From assembly GCA_020354665.1 (NCBI GenBank), contig CP070653.1, positions 3,158,402 through 3,193,080 on the forward strand: a DNA stretch of 34,679 bases, read 5' to 3'. The DNA comes from Burkholderiales bacterium. GTDB lineage: Bacteria > Pseudomonadota > Gammaproteobacteria > Burkholderiales > Burkholderiaceae_C. The stretch's first letter is position 1. Each line of letters begins with the position of its first letter. The notes beneath the pieces were generated by a model. The model worked only from the letters and a program-made list of their open reading frames with translations, did no database searches and was not told where the DNA came from. Position numbers and translations under genes: made by a program. Positions 1 to 8,557 of this stretch are shown piece by piece.

Positions 1-2
1 CG

Positions 3-1004
3 CTGGCCCAACCGGCACACCACGTCGCGTGTATCGGGCCCCGTGGCGGCCGCATTGACGTTCCAGGCACGCTGGCCGTGCTGCCGCGGCGCATCCTCGA
101 CGACATCTTGCGACGCAGCGCACTGGCTGCCGGTGCGCGCTGGAATGCGCCGGCGCGCTTCGAAGCGCCGATCGAGGAGGGCGGGCGCGTGGTCGGCGCG
201 ATGCTGCGCACCGGCCACACGGCACGCGCCGTTCGTGCACGCTGGACGGTGCTTGCCACCGGCGCGGTGCCGCAGGCGCTGATCGCCGCCGGCATGTGCG
301 AGCGCCGGGTGCCCAGCGGTGTGGCACTGCGCGGCTACGTGCGCAACGCGTCGATGGCTGGGCACATTCGCGCACTTGAGATCGTCTGGCATTGGCGGCT
401 TCGGCCCGGCTATGGCTGGATCTTTCCTTGCCCCGACGCCATTTTCAATATTGGCGTTGGCGTGTTCCACGGCCATCACGAGATCGCCAATAGGCAGGCT
501 TCCACCACCGACGTCAATCTGCGCGAATTGTTCGAGGCATTCACCGACTTCCATGGCTCGGCGCGCGAGCTGGTCGCCAGCGGCACGCTCGAGCGCGGGC
601 TCAGAGGCGCACCGCTGCGCTGCTCGTTGCAAGGCGCGCGATGTGCGCGTCCCGGACTGCTGGTGACGGGTGAAGCCGCCGGCAGCACCTATTTGTTCAC
701 CGGCGAGGGTATCGGCAAGGCGATGGAGACGGGGTTGCTTGCCGCCAAGGCGATCGCCGAGCACCGTGACGACGAGCCTATCTGTGCCTCCTATCGTGCG
801 AGCCTGGCCGCGCTGAAGCCGCGGTTCGAGATGTATGAGCGTGCCAACCGGGTCAATACCCACCCCTGGCTCGCCGAATTGGTGATCTGGCGTGCACGCA
901 AAAGCGCGCGGCTGCTGCGGCGTATGAGCGGCGTGCTCGAGGAGACCAGCAACCCCGGCAATCTCATCACGTTCAAGGGCATGGTGCGGCTGTTCACCGA
1001 ATAG
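3..1004 (+). CDS. Geranylgeranyl-reductase-family FAD-dependent oxidoreductase, 5' end outside the window
   Basis: The frame is open from base 3 to the TAG at 1002-1004, so the N-terminal part with the Rossmann GxGxxG motif lies upstream of the window. The visible 333 residues contain the substrate-domain stretch GYGWIFPCPDAIFNIGVG and, later, GLLVTGEAAG...TGEGIGKAME. These match the two hallmark regions of geranylgeranyl reductase-like flavoproteins, the second being the FAD-contacting motif that is usually GDAAG (here GEAAG). Family members reduce isoprenoid or other hydrophobic double bonds with NAD(P)H and FAD; the actual substrate cannot be read from sequence. The 3' end overlaps the convergent metallopeptidase gene by 11 bp. 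The family assignment is fairly secure, the function is not. Confidence 0.8.
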   Translation: MAQPAHHVACIGPRGGRIDVPGTLAVLPRRILDDILRRSALAAGARWNAPARFEAPIEEGGRVVGAMLRTGHTARAVRARWTVLATGAVPQALIAAGMCERRVPSGVALRGYVRNASMAGHIRALEIVWHWRLRPGYGWIFPCPDAIFNIGVGVFHGHHEIANRQASTTDVNLRELFEAFTDFHGSARELVASGTLERGLRGAPLRCSLQGARCARPGLLVTGEAAGSTYLFTGEGIGKAMETGLLAAKAIAEHRDDEPICASYRASLAALKPRFEMYERANRVNTHPWLAELVIWRARKSARLLRRMSGVLEETSNPGNLITFKGMVRLFTE

Positions 1005-2199
1005 CTGGACGCTGCCGCGCGGCCGCGTTGACAACGAGATGCACGAACTGCAACTTGCGCACCGCCGCGTGCGGCAGCACGAACGGATACAGGTCCGGCT
1101 GGCCCATGCTGCGCGTCAGCTCGTTGAACACGCCGGTCAGCTCGACCCACGCGTTGACGAACGAGAGGAACGCCGACGCGCCGGCATCGTCGGGACGCCA
1201 CAGCTCAGCGGGGGTGAACGGGTCGACGTGGAACTCGAGGTTCTCCGCGTCGAGCCCGAACGACAGCGCGGTGTCCATCACGTCGACCATGTGCAGGTAG
1301 TGCGCCCACGTTTCCGACCAGTCCTCCCACGGATGGGCGCTGGCGTAAGCGCTGACGTGGCGGAGTGACCAGTCCGTCGGCGGGCCCTGCTCGTAATGCG
1401 CCCGCAGCGCTTCGGCGTAGGCTGCGCGCTCGTCGCCGAACACGTTGCGGAACGGCTCGAGCCAGTCGCTCCGGCCGACCAGCCGGTCCCAGTAGTAGTG
1501 GCCGACCTCGTGCCGCAGGTGGCCGAGCAGCGTGCGGTAAGGCTCGCGCAGCGCGCGGCGGATCGTCTCGCGACGCGCATCGTCGGCTTCCTCGACGTTG
1601 AGCGTGATGACGCCATTGGCATGGCCGGTGGTCACCGGCGGTGCGTCCGGTGCACCGCGCAGGAACTCGAACGCGAGGCCCTGCGCGGGATCCTCGGTGT
1701 CGCGGGAGGCCACCGGCAGGCCCAACGCCAGCAGAGCGGAAACCAGTCGCCGCTTGGCGACCTCGATGCGGTGCCAGGCTTCCCGGTTGCGCGGGTCGTT
1801 CTGGTCAGGAATGGTGCGGTTCAGCCGACATGCGGCGCAAAGGCCGGCGTGCTGGTCGGCCTCGTCGTCGGGAACCAGCCAGTTGCATCCGGCGGCGGTC
1901 TCGAAGTTCGCGCAGCGGCGGTACAGGCGGTCGGAGATCAGCTCGCCGTCGAGCTTCCAGGTGCCGGCGCGCTCGCCGGCCCTCAGCGGTGCGACGCGCT
2001 CGAGGTGTGGCTCGTAGCCGAGCGGTGAACCGCAGCTCAGGCAGAGGCTGTTGCCGAAGAATACCGGCCGGGCGCACTGGCAGCGAAACGACCGCCAGGT
2101 GGTCGGCCTCGGGCGCGGCCGCCAAGGCGCGCCGAGCTGTTCCGCCAGGGCGTCGAACGGGCCTTCCACGCTGTGCATCTCCTCGCAAGAGTCTGCCAT
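994..2199 (-). CDS. Putative zinc-ribbon metallopeptidase (peptidase_Mx type)
   Basis: The protein has about 401 residues. The N-terminal third carries a zinc ribbon with C40-x-C42 and C53-x2-C56 (residues CQC...FFGNSLCLSCGS). A gluzincin-like active site HEVGH follows at residues 230-234 (LRHEVGHYYWDRL). This architecture is that of the 'putative zinc-binding metallopeptidase' family with an N-terminal zinc-ribbon domain; the physiological substrate is unknown. No signal peptide is evident, so it is probably cytoplasmic. The start is uncertain. ATG at 2199 is used here, ATG at 2178 has a GAGGAG immediately before it, and a GTG at 2232 is also in frame. The stop overlaps the preceding convergent gene. 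In some genomes such peptidases sit beside amidotransferase or peptide-ligase genes, and here an amidotransferase remnant lies just beyond the 5' end. Confidence 0.85.
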   Translation of the reverse strand: MADSCEEMHSVEGPFDALAEQLGAPWRPRPRPTTWRSFRCQCARPVFFGNSLCLSCGSPLGYEPHLERVAPLRAGERAGTWKLDGELISDRLYRRCANFETAAGCNWLVPDDEADQHAGLCAACRLNRTIPDQNDPRNREAWHRIEVAKRRLVSALLALGLPVASRDTEDPAQGLAFEFLRGAPDAPPVTTGHANGVITLNVEEADDARRETIRRALREPYRTLLGHLRHEVGHYYWDRLVGRSDWLEPFRNVFGDERAAYAEALRAHYEQGPPTDWSLRHVSAYASAHPWEDWSETWAHYLHMVDVMDTALSFGLDAENLEFHVDPFTPAELWRPDDAGASAFLSFVNAWVELTGVFNELTRSMGQPDLYPFVLPHAAVRKLQFVHLVVNAAARQRPAIR

Positions 2200-2299
2200 G
2201 GCGTGGCAACTCGGGGCTGCGCTAAGCTGCACGCCGGCAGTCGGCCGATGCGTCGCCGCCGGGCCTTCGATCTACCCAGCCATTCCACCCACCGGCCTC

Positions 2300-2476
2300 A
2301 TGTGCGAATTGCCCGGCGCGAAGGCCAACACGCCGACTGACGTGACGTTCACTTTCGCCGACGTGGCCCGGCGCGCCGACGTGTGCGCGGACGGCTTCGG
2401 TATGGCCTTCGCCGAAGGTCATTCGGGGTGGCCGCTCGTTGAGCGGCAGCGCGCGGCCGCCGCGCCGGTGGCCTGA
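2300..2476 (+). pseudogene. Remnant of a class II glutamine amidotransferase (YafJ-like), N-terminal part only
   Basis: ATG at 2300 opens a 58-codon reading frame that begins MCELPGAKANTPTDVTFTF and continues ARRADVCADGFGMAFAEGH. This resembles the N terminus of YafJ-type class II (Ntn) glutamine amidotransferases, which start MC-x-LLGM-x-xN-x-PTD and carry an HxDGWGIAFYEG segment. The nucleophilic Cys2 survives. The usual His before DG-(W/F)-G is replaced (CADGFG), and the protein stops at 2474-2476 after about a fifth of the normal length (roughly 250-280 aa). No continuation is visible before the next gene starts at 2505. I interpret it as a decayed or deleted gene; a genuine short peptide is possible but less likely. 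Confidence 0.65.
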
Positions 2477-2504
2477 TCGGCTTTGTTTGAGCCAACGCGC
2501 CCTG

Positions 2505-4193
2505 ATGCCTCCGATTCCACGCTTCGACACCTTCGCGCGCTACGACGAGCTGACGCGCCTGCTGTTCGGTTACGCCGAGGCGCGCCCGGATCTGGTCACC
2601 GTGCGCTCACTCGGCAAGAGCCACGAGGGGCGCAACATCTGGCTGGCCGTCGTCACGAACAGCGCCACCGGCCCCGACACCGACAAGCCGGCGTTCTGGG
2701 TCGACGGCAACATCCACGCCGCCGAGCTGACTGCCTGTACGGCATGCCTGTACTGGTTGCACCGTCTTGTCACGCAGCATGGCCGCGATGCGCAGGTCAC
2801 GCGCCTGCTCGATTTCACGGCGATCTACCTCTGCCCGCGCATCGCGGTCGACGGCGCAGAGCTGGCGCTGGCCGAGCGGCCGCGCCAGATCCGTTCGAGC
2901 ACACGACCGTACCCCTTCGACGAGCCGGCCCTCGAGGGGCTCACCGTGCAGGACATCGACGGTGACGGGCGGATCCTCACGATGCGCGTGGTCGACCCGC
3001 ACGGCGGCTACAAGGCGCATCCCGACGAACCGCGTCTGCTGGTGCCGCGCGAGCCGGGCGAGTTCGGCGGCACCTACTACCGCCTGATGCCCGAGGGCCT
3101 GCTCAACAACTACGACGGCCTGACGATCACCGTCAGTGCCGATCGCGAAGGGCTCGACCTCAATCGCAATTTCCCGTCGCAATGGCGCCAGGAATTCGAA
3201 CAGGTCGGCGCGGGCCCGTATCCGACGAGCGAGCCGGAGGTCCGTGCTGTCGTGCAATTCGTCATCGAGCACCGCAACATCGGCGCCGCAGTGAGTTTCC
3301 ACACGCACAGCGGCGTGATCCTGCGCCCGATGGGCACGATGCCCGACGAGCAGATGCTCGCCGAGGACCTCTGGACCTACACGAGCCTGTCCGCACTGGC
3401 CGAGCAGCTCACCGGTTACCGCGTGGTCAGCAGCTGGCACGAGTTCAAGTACCACCCGAAGGAAGTCATCACCGGCACGCAGGACTGGCTCTACGAGCAT
3501 CTGGGCGCTTTGTTCTGGACCGTCGAGTTGTGGTCGCCAAATCGCGAGGCCGGCATCACCGACTACGCGTGGATCGACTGGTACCGCGAGCATCCGGTGG
3601 CCGACGACCTCAAGCTGCTGGCATGGAGCGATGCCCAGTGCGGCGGGCAGGCGCACGTCGACTGGCAACCGTTCGACCATCCGCAGCTGGGCCGTGTCGA
3701 GATCGGTGGCTGGGACAAGATGAACTTCTGGCGCAACCCGCCGCCGCATTTGCGCGAGCGGGAGGTCGAGCGCTTCCCGGCCTGGCTCGAACGCCTGGCG
3801 CTTGCACTGCCGCGGCTGGAGGTGCTGCGCGCCGAAGTGCGCGCGCTCGGACCTGACACCTGGCGCGTTCGCTTCGCGGTGGCCAACGGCGGCTGGCTGC
3901 CGACGTACGTGACGCACCGCGCGCTCGAGCGCAAGGCGGTGCGCGGCGTCGTGTTCGAGATCGACCTGCCGCCCGGGGCCGCATTGGTCGAGGGCGTGCC
4001 GCGCATCGAAGGGCCGCAGCTTGAGGGCCATGCGCCCCGCCGCTCGCAGCAGAACTTCGTGCCGACGCGCGAAGTCACCGGGGACCGTGCAGCCGCGCAG
4101 TGGATCGTGCGCGCCGAGGCGGGAACAACCGTGTGCCTGCGCGCACGCGCGGAGCGCGCGGGGGCGGTGCACTGTGAAGTCGTGCTGGACTAG
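2505..4193 (+). CDS. M14-family zinc carboxypeptidase
   Basis: The protein has 562 residues. Recognisable M14 active-site elements are the HxxE zinc pair H71-A-A-E74 in GNIHAAE, the substrate-carboxylate Arg in DLNRNFP (R221), the third zinc ligand in SFHTHSG (H266), and the general-base Glu in FWTVELW (E341). The catalytic domain fills roughly residues 5-420. The last ~130 residues form an extra C-terminal region that may be a beta-sandwich. M14 enzymes remove C-terminal residues from peptides or act on modified peptides. No signal peptide is seen, so a cytoplasmic role is likely. ATG 2505 is chosen because homology begins there; the 22 codons upstream from 2439 look non-coding, and the ribosome binding site is weak. 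It follows the amidotransferase remnant by 28 bp. Confidence 0.88.
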   Translation: MPPIPRFDTFARYDELTRLLFGYAEARPDLVTVRSLGKSHEGRNIWLAVVTNSATGPDTDKPAFWVDGNIHAAELTACTACLYWLHRLVTQHGRDAQVTRLLDFTAIYLCPRIAVDGAELALAERPRQIRSSTRPYPFDEPALEGLTVQDIDGDGRILTMRVVDPHGGYKAHPDEPRLLVPREPGEFGGTYYRLMPEGLLNNYDGLTITVSADREGLDLNRNFPSQWRQEFEQVGAGPYPTSEPEVRAVVQFVIEHRNIGAAVSFHTHSGVILRPMGTMPDEQMLAEDLWTYTSLSALAEQLTGYRVVSSWHEFKYHPKEVITGTQDWLYEHLGALFWTVELWSPNREAGITDYAWIDWYREHPVADDLKLLAWSDAQCGGQAHVDWQPFDHPQLGRVEIGGWDKMNFWRNPPPHLREREVERFPAWLERLALALPRLEVLRAEVRALGPDTWRVRFAVANGGWLPTYVTHRALERKAVRGVVFEIDLPPGAALVEGVPRIEGPQLEGHAPRRSQQNFVPTREVTGDRAAAQWIVRAEAGTTVCLRARAERAGAVHCEVVLD

Positions 4194-4259
4194 GCGCGGA
4201 GGCGTCGCGATGAAGGCACCGCATCGCTTCGGGCGGTCGAGATTGCCCGCACTGTCGCG

Positions 4260-7200
4260 TCAGATGGCGTGGTCCATCGCGCGTGACAGCGCGCGCAGCA
4301 TCTGCGCCGGCTCGATCGGCTTGGTCAGAAAGTCGTTCATGCCGGCTTCGAACGCCTGCTCGCGCTCCGAGACGAGCGCCGCCGCGGTGAGCGCGATGAT
4401 GGGTAGCTCCGTCGCGTCGTAGCGCTCGCGCAGACGGCGCGTCGCCTCGTGGCCGCTCATGCCGGGCATCTGCACGTCCATCAGGACGACGTCGAACGGA
4501 TCGCCGGCCGCTTGGGCCCGCTCGACGGCGTCGAGCGCACGCTGCCCGCTGTCGGCCTGCTCGACCCGCAGCCCCTGTTGCTCGAGCAGCGCGACGCAGA
4601 TCATCATGTTGACCGGATTGTCCTCGACGACCAGCGCGTGGGCGCCGAGCAGCGCGGGCGCCTGGGCGCGGGCGTCGACCTGGCTCGCGATCCCGTCGCC
4701 GGCTGAGGGCAGCAGCAGCTCGGCCCAGAACACGCTGCCGTTCCCCGGCTCGCTCATCACGCCGACGCTGCCTCCCATCAGCTGGGCGAGTTCACGGCAG
4801 ATCGATAGGCCCAGACCGGTGCCGCCGAAGCGGCGCGTCGCCGAGTCGTCGGCCTGGGTGAAGGGATGGAACAGCCGTTCGCGTGTCGCGTCGTCGATCC
4901 CTGGCCCCGTGTCCTGCACCTCGAAGCGCACCCGATCGCCCGGAAGCGCACGCATGCGCAGGACGATCTCGCCTTCGTGCGTGAATTTCAGCGCGTTGCT
5001 CAGGTAGTTGCCGAGGATCTGCCGCAGTCGAACCGGATCACCGACGACGACGTTCGGCGCTGCGATGTCCAGATCGAGCTGCAGCGCGAGACCGCGCGCC
5101 ACCGCGAGCGACTGATGGGCGCGGTGCACCGCAGCGACCGTGGCTGGCAGGTCGAATGCGAGCGTTTCGAGCGTCAGTTTGCCGGCCTCGATCTTCGACA
5201 GGTCGAGAATGTCGTTGAGGATGTCGGCGAGCGCCTGCGCGTTCTCGGCGATCTGGTCAACGTAGTCGCGCCGCTTGGCCTCGGGAAGTGCATCGGCCTG
5301 TGCGAGGCGGGTCAACCCGAGCAGGCCGTACAGCGGTGCGCGGATCTCGTCACTGGAGTCGGCGAGGAACGCGCTCTTCGCTTGGCTCGCAGATTCGGCC
5401 TCCTGGTAGGTCCGGGCCAGCTTCTGCTCGGCTTGTCGTCGCTCGGTCACGTCTTCGGCGATCCAGATCGTTCCGCCTTGGCCCGGGTCCGCCGGGTCCA
5501 CCGCCTTGGCCAGCACGCGACAGCAGAACGTGCTGCCGTCGCGTTTGCGCATCAATCGTTCGAACTCGACCTGTTCGCCCGCGGCCAGGCGTGGACCCAC
5601 GTCGTGGCTGATCTGCGCGTACTCGTCGTCGCTGAGCCAGACCACGCTGCCCGGCCGCCCGACGAGTTGCTCGGTGCGCCAGCCGAACATCTGCGCGAAG
5701 CGCTCGTTGGCCTGCATGAATCGACGTGCGCGCGTGAACGCGATGCCGATCGACGCATTGTGCAGGATCGCTTCCTGTTCGAGCCTGCGTTGTTCCTGCT
5801 CGGTGACGTCGCGGGCGTTCAGCACGAGGTACTCGCGGCCGTCTATCTCGAGGCGTGCCGCCGACGCGATCATCGACACGCGCTCGCCGTCCCTGCGCAC
5901 GAAGCGCAGCGCGTGCCCCTCGATGCGACCGCCATCACGCAGTGCATCGACCAGCCGCTGGCGGTTCGACGGGTCGTCCCACAAGCCGAGCTCGAGCGAT
6001 GTGCGACCCATGACGTCCTCGCGCTGAAAGCCCATGACGCGGCAGAACGTGTCATTGACCATCGCGAACCGCCCGGTGGCCAGCTCGGTGAGCATGATCA
6101 TGTCGGGGCTGGTCGCCACGACCAGCGACAGGAGCGCCTCGGAATGGCGCACCGCTTCGACCGCGGCGCGCCGTTCGGTTTCGTCGTGGTAGATCGACAG
6201 CGTGGCTGGCCCGCCCTGCGCGTCCACGCGCACGCCGGTGCCGCGCGCATACACCTTGCGGCCGTTGCGCGCCCACAGCACGAACTCGCGCGGCGGCAAG
6301 CTCTCGCCGATCGACAAGACCTCGAGTCGCTCGACGCACTGCGCCGCGAGCGCGCGCGAGCCGTCGCGGTCGTCGTAGTGCGCGAGCAGGTCAACGCCGA
6401 TCATCGCTGCAAGGTCGTCGTACCCGAACAGATGCAGCGCCGCGGGGTTGGCGTCGATCACTCGTCCTTCGCGATGCAGCACCAGTGGCGAAGGCGAGCG
6501 ATTGAACAGCTCGCGATAGCGCGTTTCGCTCGCGGCGATCGCCTGGCGTGCGCGCACCTCGGTCGTGACATCGCGGCCAACGCCCCAATAACCCAGGAAA
6601 CGCCCACGCCGGTCGAAGCGCGGCTGGCCGCTGATCGCCAAGTGGCGCACCGTGCCGTCGCCGGCCGTGCGACGCACGATCAGGTTATGGAATGCATTAC
6701 GCCCCTCGAGGTCCGCGCGGTGTGCATCCAGCTCATCGTCCGACAGCCCCAGCGGCAGATCCCACGGATGGCGCCCCATGCGCTCGGCCGCCGACACTGC
6801 CGAGACGCCATCGGCATGGTCGGACACCTCGGTAAAGCGAAGGTTCTCGTCGAGCTCCCAATGCCAGTCCGCAGCGATGCCCAGCAGCGCGCGAAAGCGC
6901 TGCTCGCGATCGGCCAACTGCCCGAGTTGGCGCTGCACCAGGTGCGAGACCCCGGCGCCGATCGCCAGCCCGACCGCGAGCAGTGCAGCATGCCCGCCGA
7001 CCACCACCGCCAGCGGCGCAGCGCCGGGCCACACGATGCGGCCCTGCGCGGTCGCCCAGGCCAGCGCGGCCAGACCGACGCCGCATGCGGCGACCAGCGC
7101 AAGCCCGGCCCGCAACCCACCGACGACCACGAGCAGCGCGACGAGCACCGGCCACGCACCGAGCGCCACGCTCAGCAGGCCGTGACCCAGCGCCGCGGCC

Positions 7201-7499
7201 GCTGCGGCGGCACTGAGCGCGCCAAGCCACGCAATCGTACGAATCGTCGGCTCGATGCGCGGCTCGCGCGTGCCCCACCCGAGCCACAGGCACACGAGGC
7301 CGAGCAGCAAGCTCGAGCCGAGCAGCGCAGCGCCCCAGCCGGAGCGCTGCACGGCCGCATCCAACGCGTAGGCGAGAGCGCACAGCAAAGCACTGCCAGC
7401 GGCCGCGCCGCAGGCAAGCCGCACCGGCGCGACCTCGTCACGCGTAGCCGGCAGCAGCGCGTGCCAGACTCGCTCGTCTCCGTCAGGGAAGGTCAGCAT
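4260..7499 (-). CDS. Multi-PAS hybrid sensor kinase lacking the phospho-accepting His
   Basis: The protein has 1079 residues. Residues about 30-185 form several hydrophobic segments (a six-helix-like membrane sensor). Four PAS/PAC units follow (about 205-320, 325-445, 455-570 and 575-695). Next come a DHp-like helix (about 705-775), an intact HATPase with N-box NYLSNALKFT (N835), DTGPGI and GTGLGL, and a C-terminal receiver with Asp1008 in LMDVQMPG, LTAAA and LTKPI. The H-box is degenerate: FLADSSDEIRAPLYG replaces the usual FLANMSHEIRTPLNG, so the phospho-acceptor position is Asp717 (codon GAC at 5349-5351). Autophosphorylation at the normal site is therefore not expected. ATG 7499 is chosen for a nearby CCAGG and the loss of coding character upstream. 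The gene is convergent with the M14 peptidase (66 bp apart). Confidence 0.9.
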   Translation of the reverse strand: MLTFPDGDERVWHALLPATRDEVAPVRLACGAAAGSALLCALAYALDAAVQRSGWGAALLGSSLLLGLVCLWLGWGTREPRIEPTIRTIAWLGALSAAAAAAALGHGLLSVALGAWPVLVALLVVVGGLRAGLALVAACGVGLAALAWATAQGRIVWPGAAPLAVVVGGHAALLAVGLAIGAGVSHLVQRQLGQLADREQRFRALLGIAADWHWELDENLRFTEVSDHADGVSAVSAAERMGRHPWDLPLGLSDDELDAHRADLEGRNAFHNLIVRRTAGDGTVRHLAISGQPRFDRRGRFLGYWGVGRDVTTEVRARQAIAASETRYRELFNRSPSPLVLHREGRVIDANPAALHLFGYDDLAAMIGVDLLAHYDDRDGSRALAAQCVERLEVLSIGESLPPREFVLWARNGRKVYARGTGVRVDAQGGPATLSIYHDETERRAAVEAVRHSEALLSLVVATSPDMIMLTELATGRFAMVNDTFCRVMGFQREDVMGRTSLELGLWDDPSNRQRLVDALRDGGRIEGHALRFVRRDGERVSMIASAARLEIDGREYLVLNARDVTEQEQRRLEQEAILHNASIGIAFTRARRFMQANERFAQMFGWRTEQLVGRPGSVVWLSDDEYAQISHDVGPRLAAGEQVEFERLMRKRDGSTFCCRVLAKAVDPADPGQGGTIWIAEDVTERRQAEQKLARTYQEAESASQAKSAFLADSSDEIRAPLYGLLGLTRLAQADALPEAKRRDYVDQIAENAQALADILNDILDLSKIEAGKLTLETLAFDLPATVAAVHRAHQSLAVARGLALQLDLDIAAPNVVVGDPVRLRQILGNYLSNALKFTHEGEIVLRMRALPGDRVRFEVQDTGPGIDDATRERLFHPFTQADDSATRRFGGTGLGLSICRELAQLMGGSVGVMSEPGNGSVFWAELLLPSAGDGIASQVDARAQAPALLGAHALVVEDNPVNMMICVALLEQQGLRVEQADSGQRALDAVERAQAAGDPFDVVLMDVQMPGMSGHEATRRLRERYDATELPIIALTAAALVSEREQAFEAGMNDFLTKPIEPAQMLRALSRAMDHAI

Positions 7500-7502
7500 C
7501 GG

Positions 7503-7520
7503 CCTGGTTTGCAAACCGGG
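7503..7520. promoter_or_regulatory. Palindrome just upstream of the hybrid kinase start
   Basis: GGTTTGCAAACC (7506-7517) is a perfect 12-bp palindrome. Two more outer pairs extend it to 18 bp with one mismatch per arm. It lies 4-21 bases before the kinase ATG on the minus strand and overlaps the expected ribosome-binding region. It could be a repressor operator or could hide the translation start; no regulator can be named. Confidence 0.35.
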
Positions 7521-7647
7521 CGATTTTGCAGCACGGAGACGGTGCCGGCGGCTGCGGGACGCGTGCACGGCCGGTCGACGTGCCGTCCTTGGCGATCACC
7601 ACGTCGGCAAAGAAAGAATCGGCTGCCGCCGTGCGGGTCCTCTCAGT

Positions 7648-7714
7648 ACCCCCCCGGTCGTCCGCAGGTACGGATGCGCCCTTCGGGGGCAGCGAGCAAA
7701 GCGAGCGTGGGGGT
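7648..7714. repeat. GC-rich REP-like intergenic element
   Basis: The stretch is bounded by ACCCCCC on the left and GGGGGT on the right. It contains a small hairpin-forming GCCCTTCGGGGGC (7678-7690) and a direct repeat GCGAGC-AAA-GCGAGC. From memory, elements of this composition (GGGGGCAGCGAGCAAAGCGAGC) recur between genes in Burkholderiales. Only one copy is present here, so repetitiveness cannot be shown from the window. It fills part of the 221-bp gap between the kinase start and the pyrF stop. On the minus strand it lies just downstream of pyrF and could act as a 3' stabilising or terminating structure. Confidence 0.45.
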
Positions 7715-7720
7715 CTCACG

Positions 7721-8551
7721 TCACGCTGCCGGTGCCGCTGCGCGCGCGGCCTGCAGCAGGTCGCGCGTGGCTCTTGCGACACGGCGCGCCGCGTCGGCAA
7801 AGTCTTCGTCCGACGACGCATAGAGCACCGCGCGCGAAGAATTGACGAGGATCGGCGCGCCCGGGCGCCAGCCCGCTCGTACCGCCGCGGCGGCATCGCC
7901 GCCTTGCGCACCGACGCCAGGGATCAGCAGCGGCAGCGTCGGCGCCAGCGCCCGGACGCGCTCGACCTCGGTCGGATGCGTGGCACCGACCACCAGCCCC
8001 AGCTGGGCGTTGCGGTTCCACGGCCCGGCGGCCAGCCGCGCGACGTACTCGAAGAGGCGTTCGCCCGAGGCGAGGAGCTGTGCCTGCAGCTCGTCGCCGC
8101 CCGGATTCGACGTGCGGCACAGCAGGAACGCGCCCTTGCCCGGCCAGCGCAGGTACGGCTCGATCGAATCGAAGCCCATGAACGGCGACAGCGTGACGGC
8201 GTCGGCCTGGTAGCGCTCGAAGGCCTCGTGCGCGTACTGCTCGGCGGTGCTGCCGATGTCGCCGCGCTTGGCGTCGAGAATCACCGGCACGTCGGGTGCG
8301 ACGCGCCTGATGTGCGCGATCAACCGCTCGAGCTGGTCCTCGGCGCGGTGGGCGGCGAAGTGCGCGATCTGCGGCTTGAATGCGATCACCAAGTCCTTCG
8401 TCGCGTCGACGATGCGCGCGCAGAAGTCGTGGATGTATGCGCTGTCGTTCCGCCACATCCCCGGGAATTTCGCCGGCTCGGGATCCAGGCCGACGCACAG
8501 CATCGAGTCGGAACGCTTCTCGGCGGCGTTGAGGCGATCGAGAAAGTTCAT
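7721..8551 (-). CDS. pyrF: Orotidine 5'-phosphate decarboxylase
   Basis: This cytoplasmic enzyme decarboxylates OMP to UMP, the last step of de novo pyrimidine synthesis. The 276-residue protein carries the catalytic DAKRGD tetrad region (D93, K95, D98 in ILDAKRGDIGSTAEQYA). The SMLCVGLDPEP start and the GDIGSTAEQYA form mark the longer subfamily (about 270 aa, mycobacterial/myxobacterial type) rather than the roughly 235-aa E. coli type. It starts at ATG 8551, six bases after the purB stop, so the two are almost certainly cotranscribed. It supplies the same UMP pool that the nearby uracil phosphoribosyltransferase feeds. Confidence 0.95.
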   Translation of the reverse strand: MNFLDRLNAAEKRSDSMLCVGLDPEPAKFPGMWRNDSAYIHDFCARIVDATKDLVIAFKPQIAHFAAHRAEDQLERLIAHIRRVAPDVPVILDAKRGDIGSTAEQYAHEAFERYQADAVTLSPFMGFDSIEPYLRWPGKGAFLLCRTSNPGGDELQAQLLASGERLFEYVARLAAGPWNRNAQLGLVVGATHPTEVERVRALAPTLPLLIPGVGAQGGDAAAAVRAGWRPGAPILVNSSRAVLYASSDEDFADAARRVARATRDLLQAARAAAPAA

Positions 8552-8557
8552 CGTAGG

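Noticed and set aside
2607-4172. 521-codon minus-strand open frame opposite the M14 peptidase
   Set aside because: The plus strand has all M14 active-site motifs; the opposite frame has none and no ribosome binding site.
4866-7823. Very long plus-strand open frame (985 codons) opposite the hybrid kinase
   Set aside because: It is the antisense of a clear PAS/HATPase gene; its translation is Arg/His/Gln-rich with no domain, and such shadows are common at this GC content.
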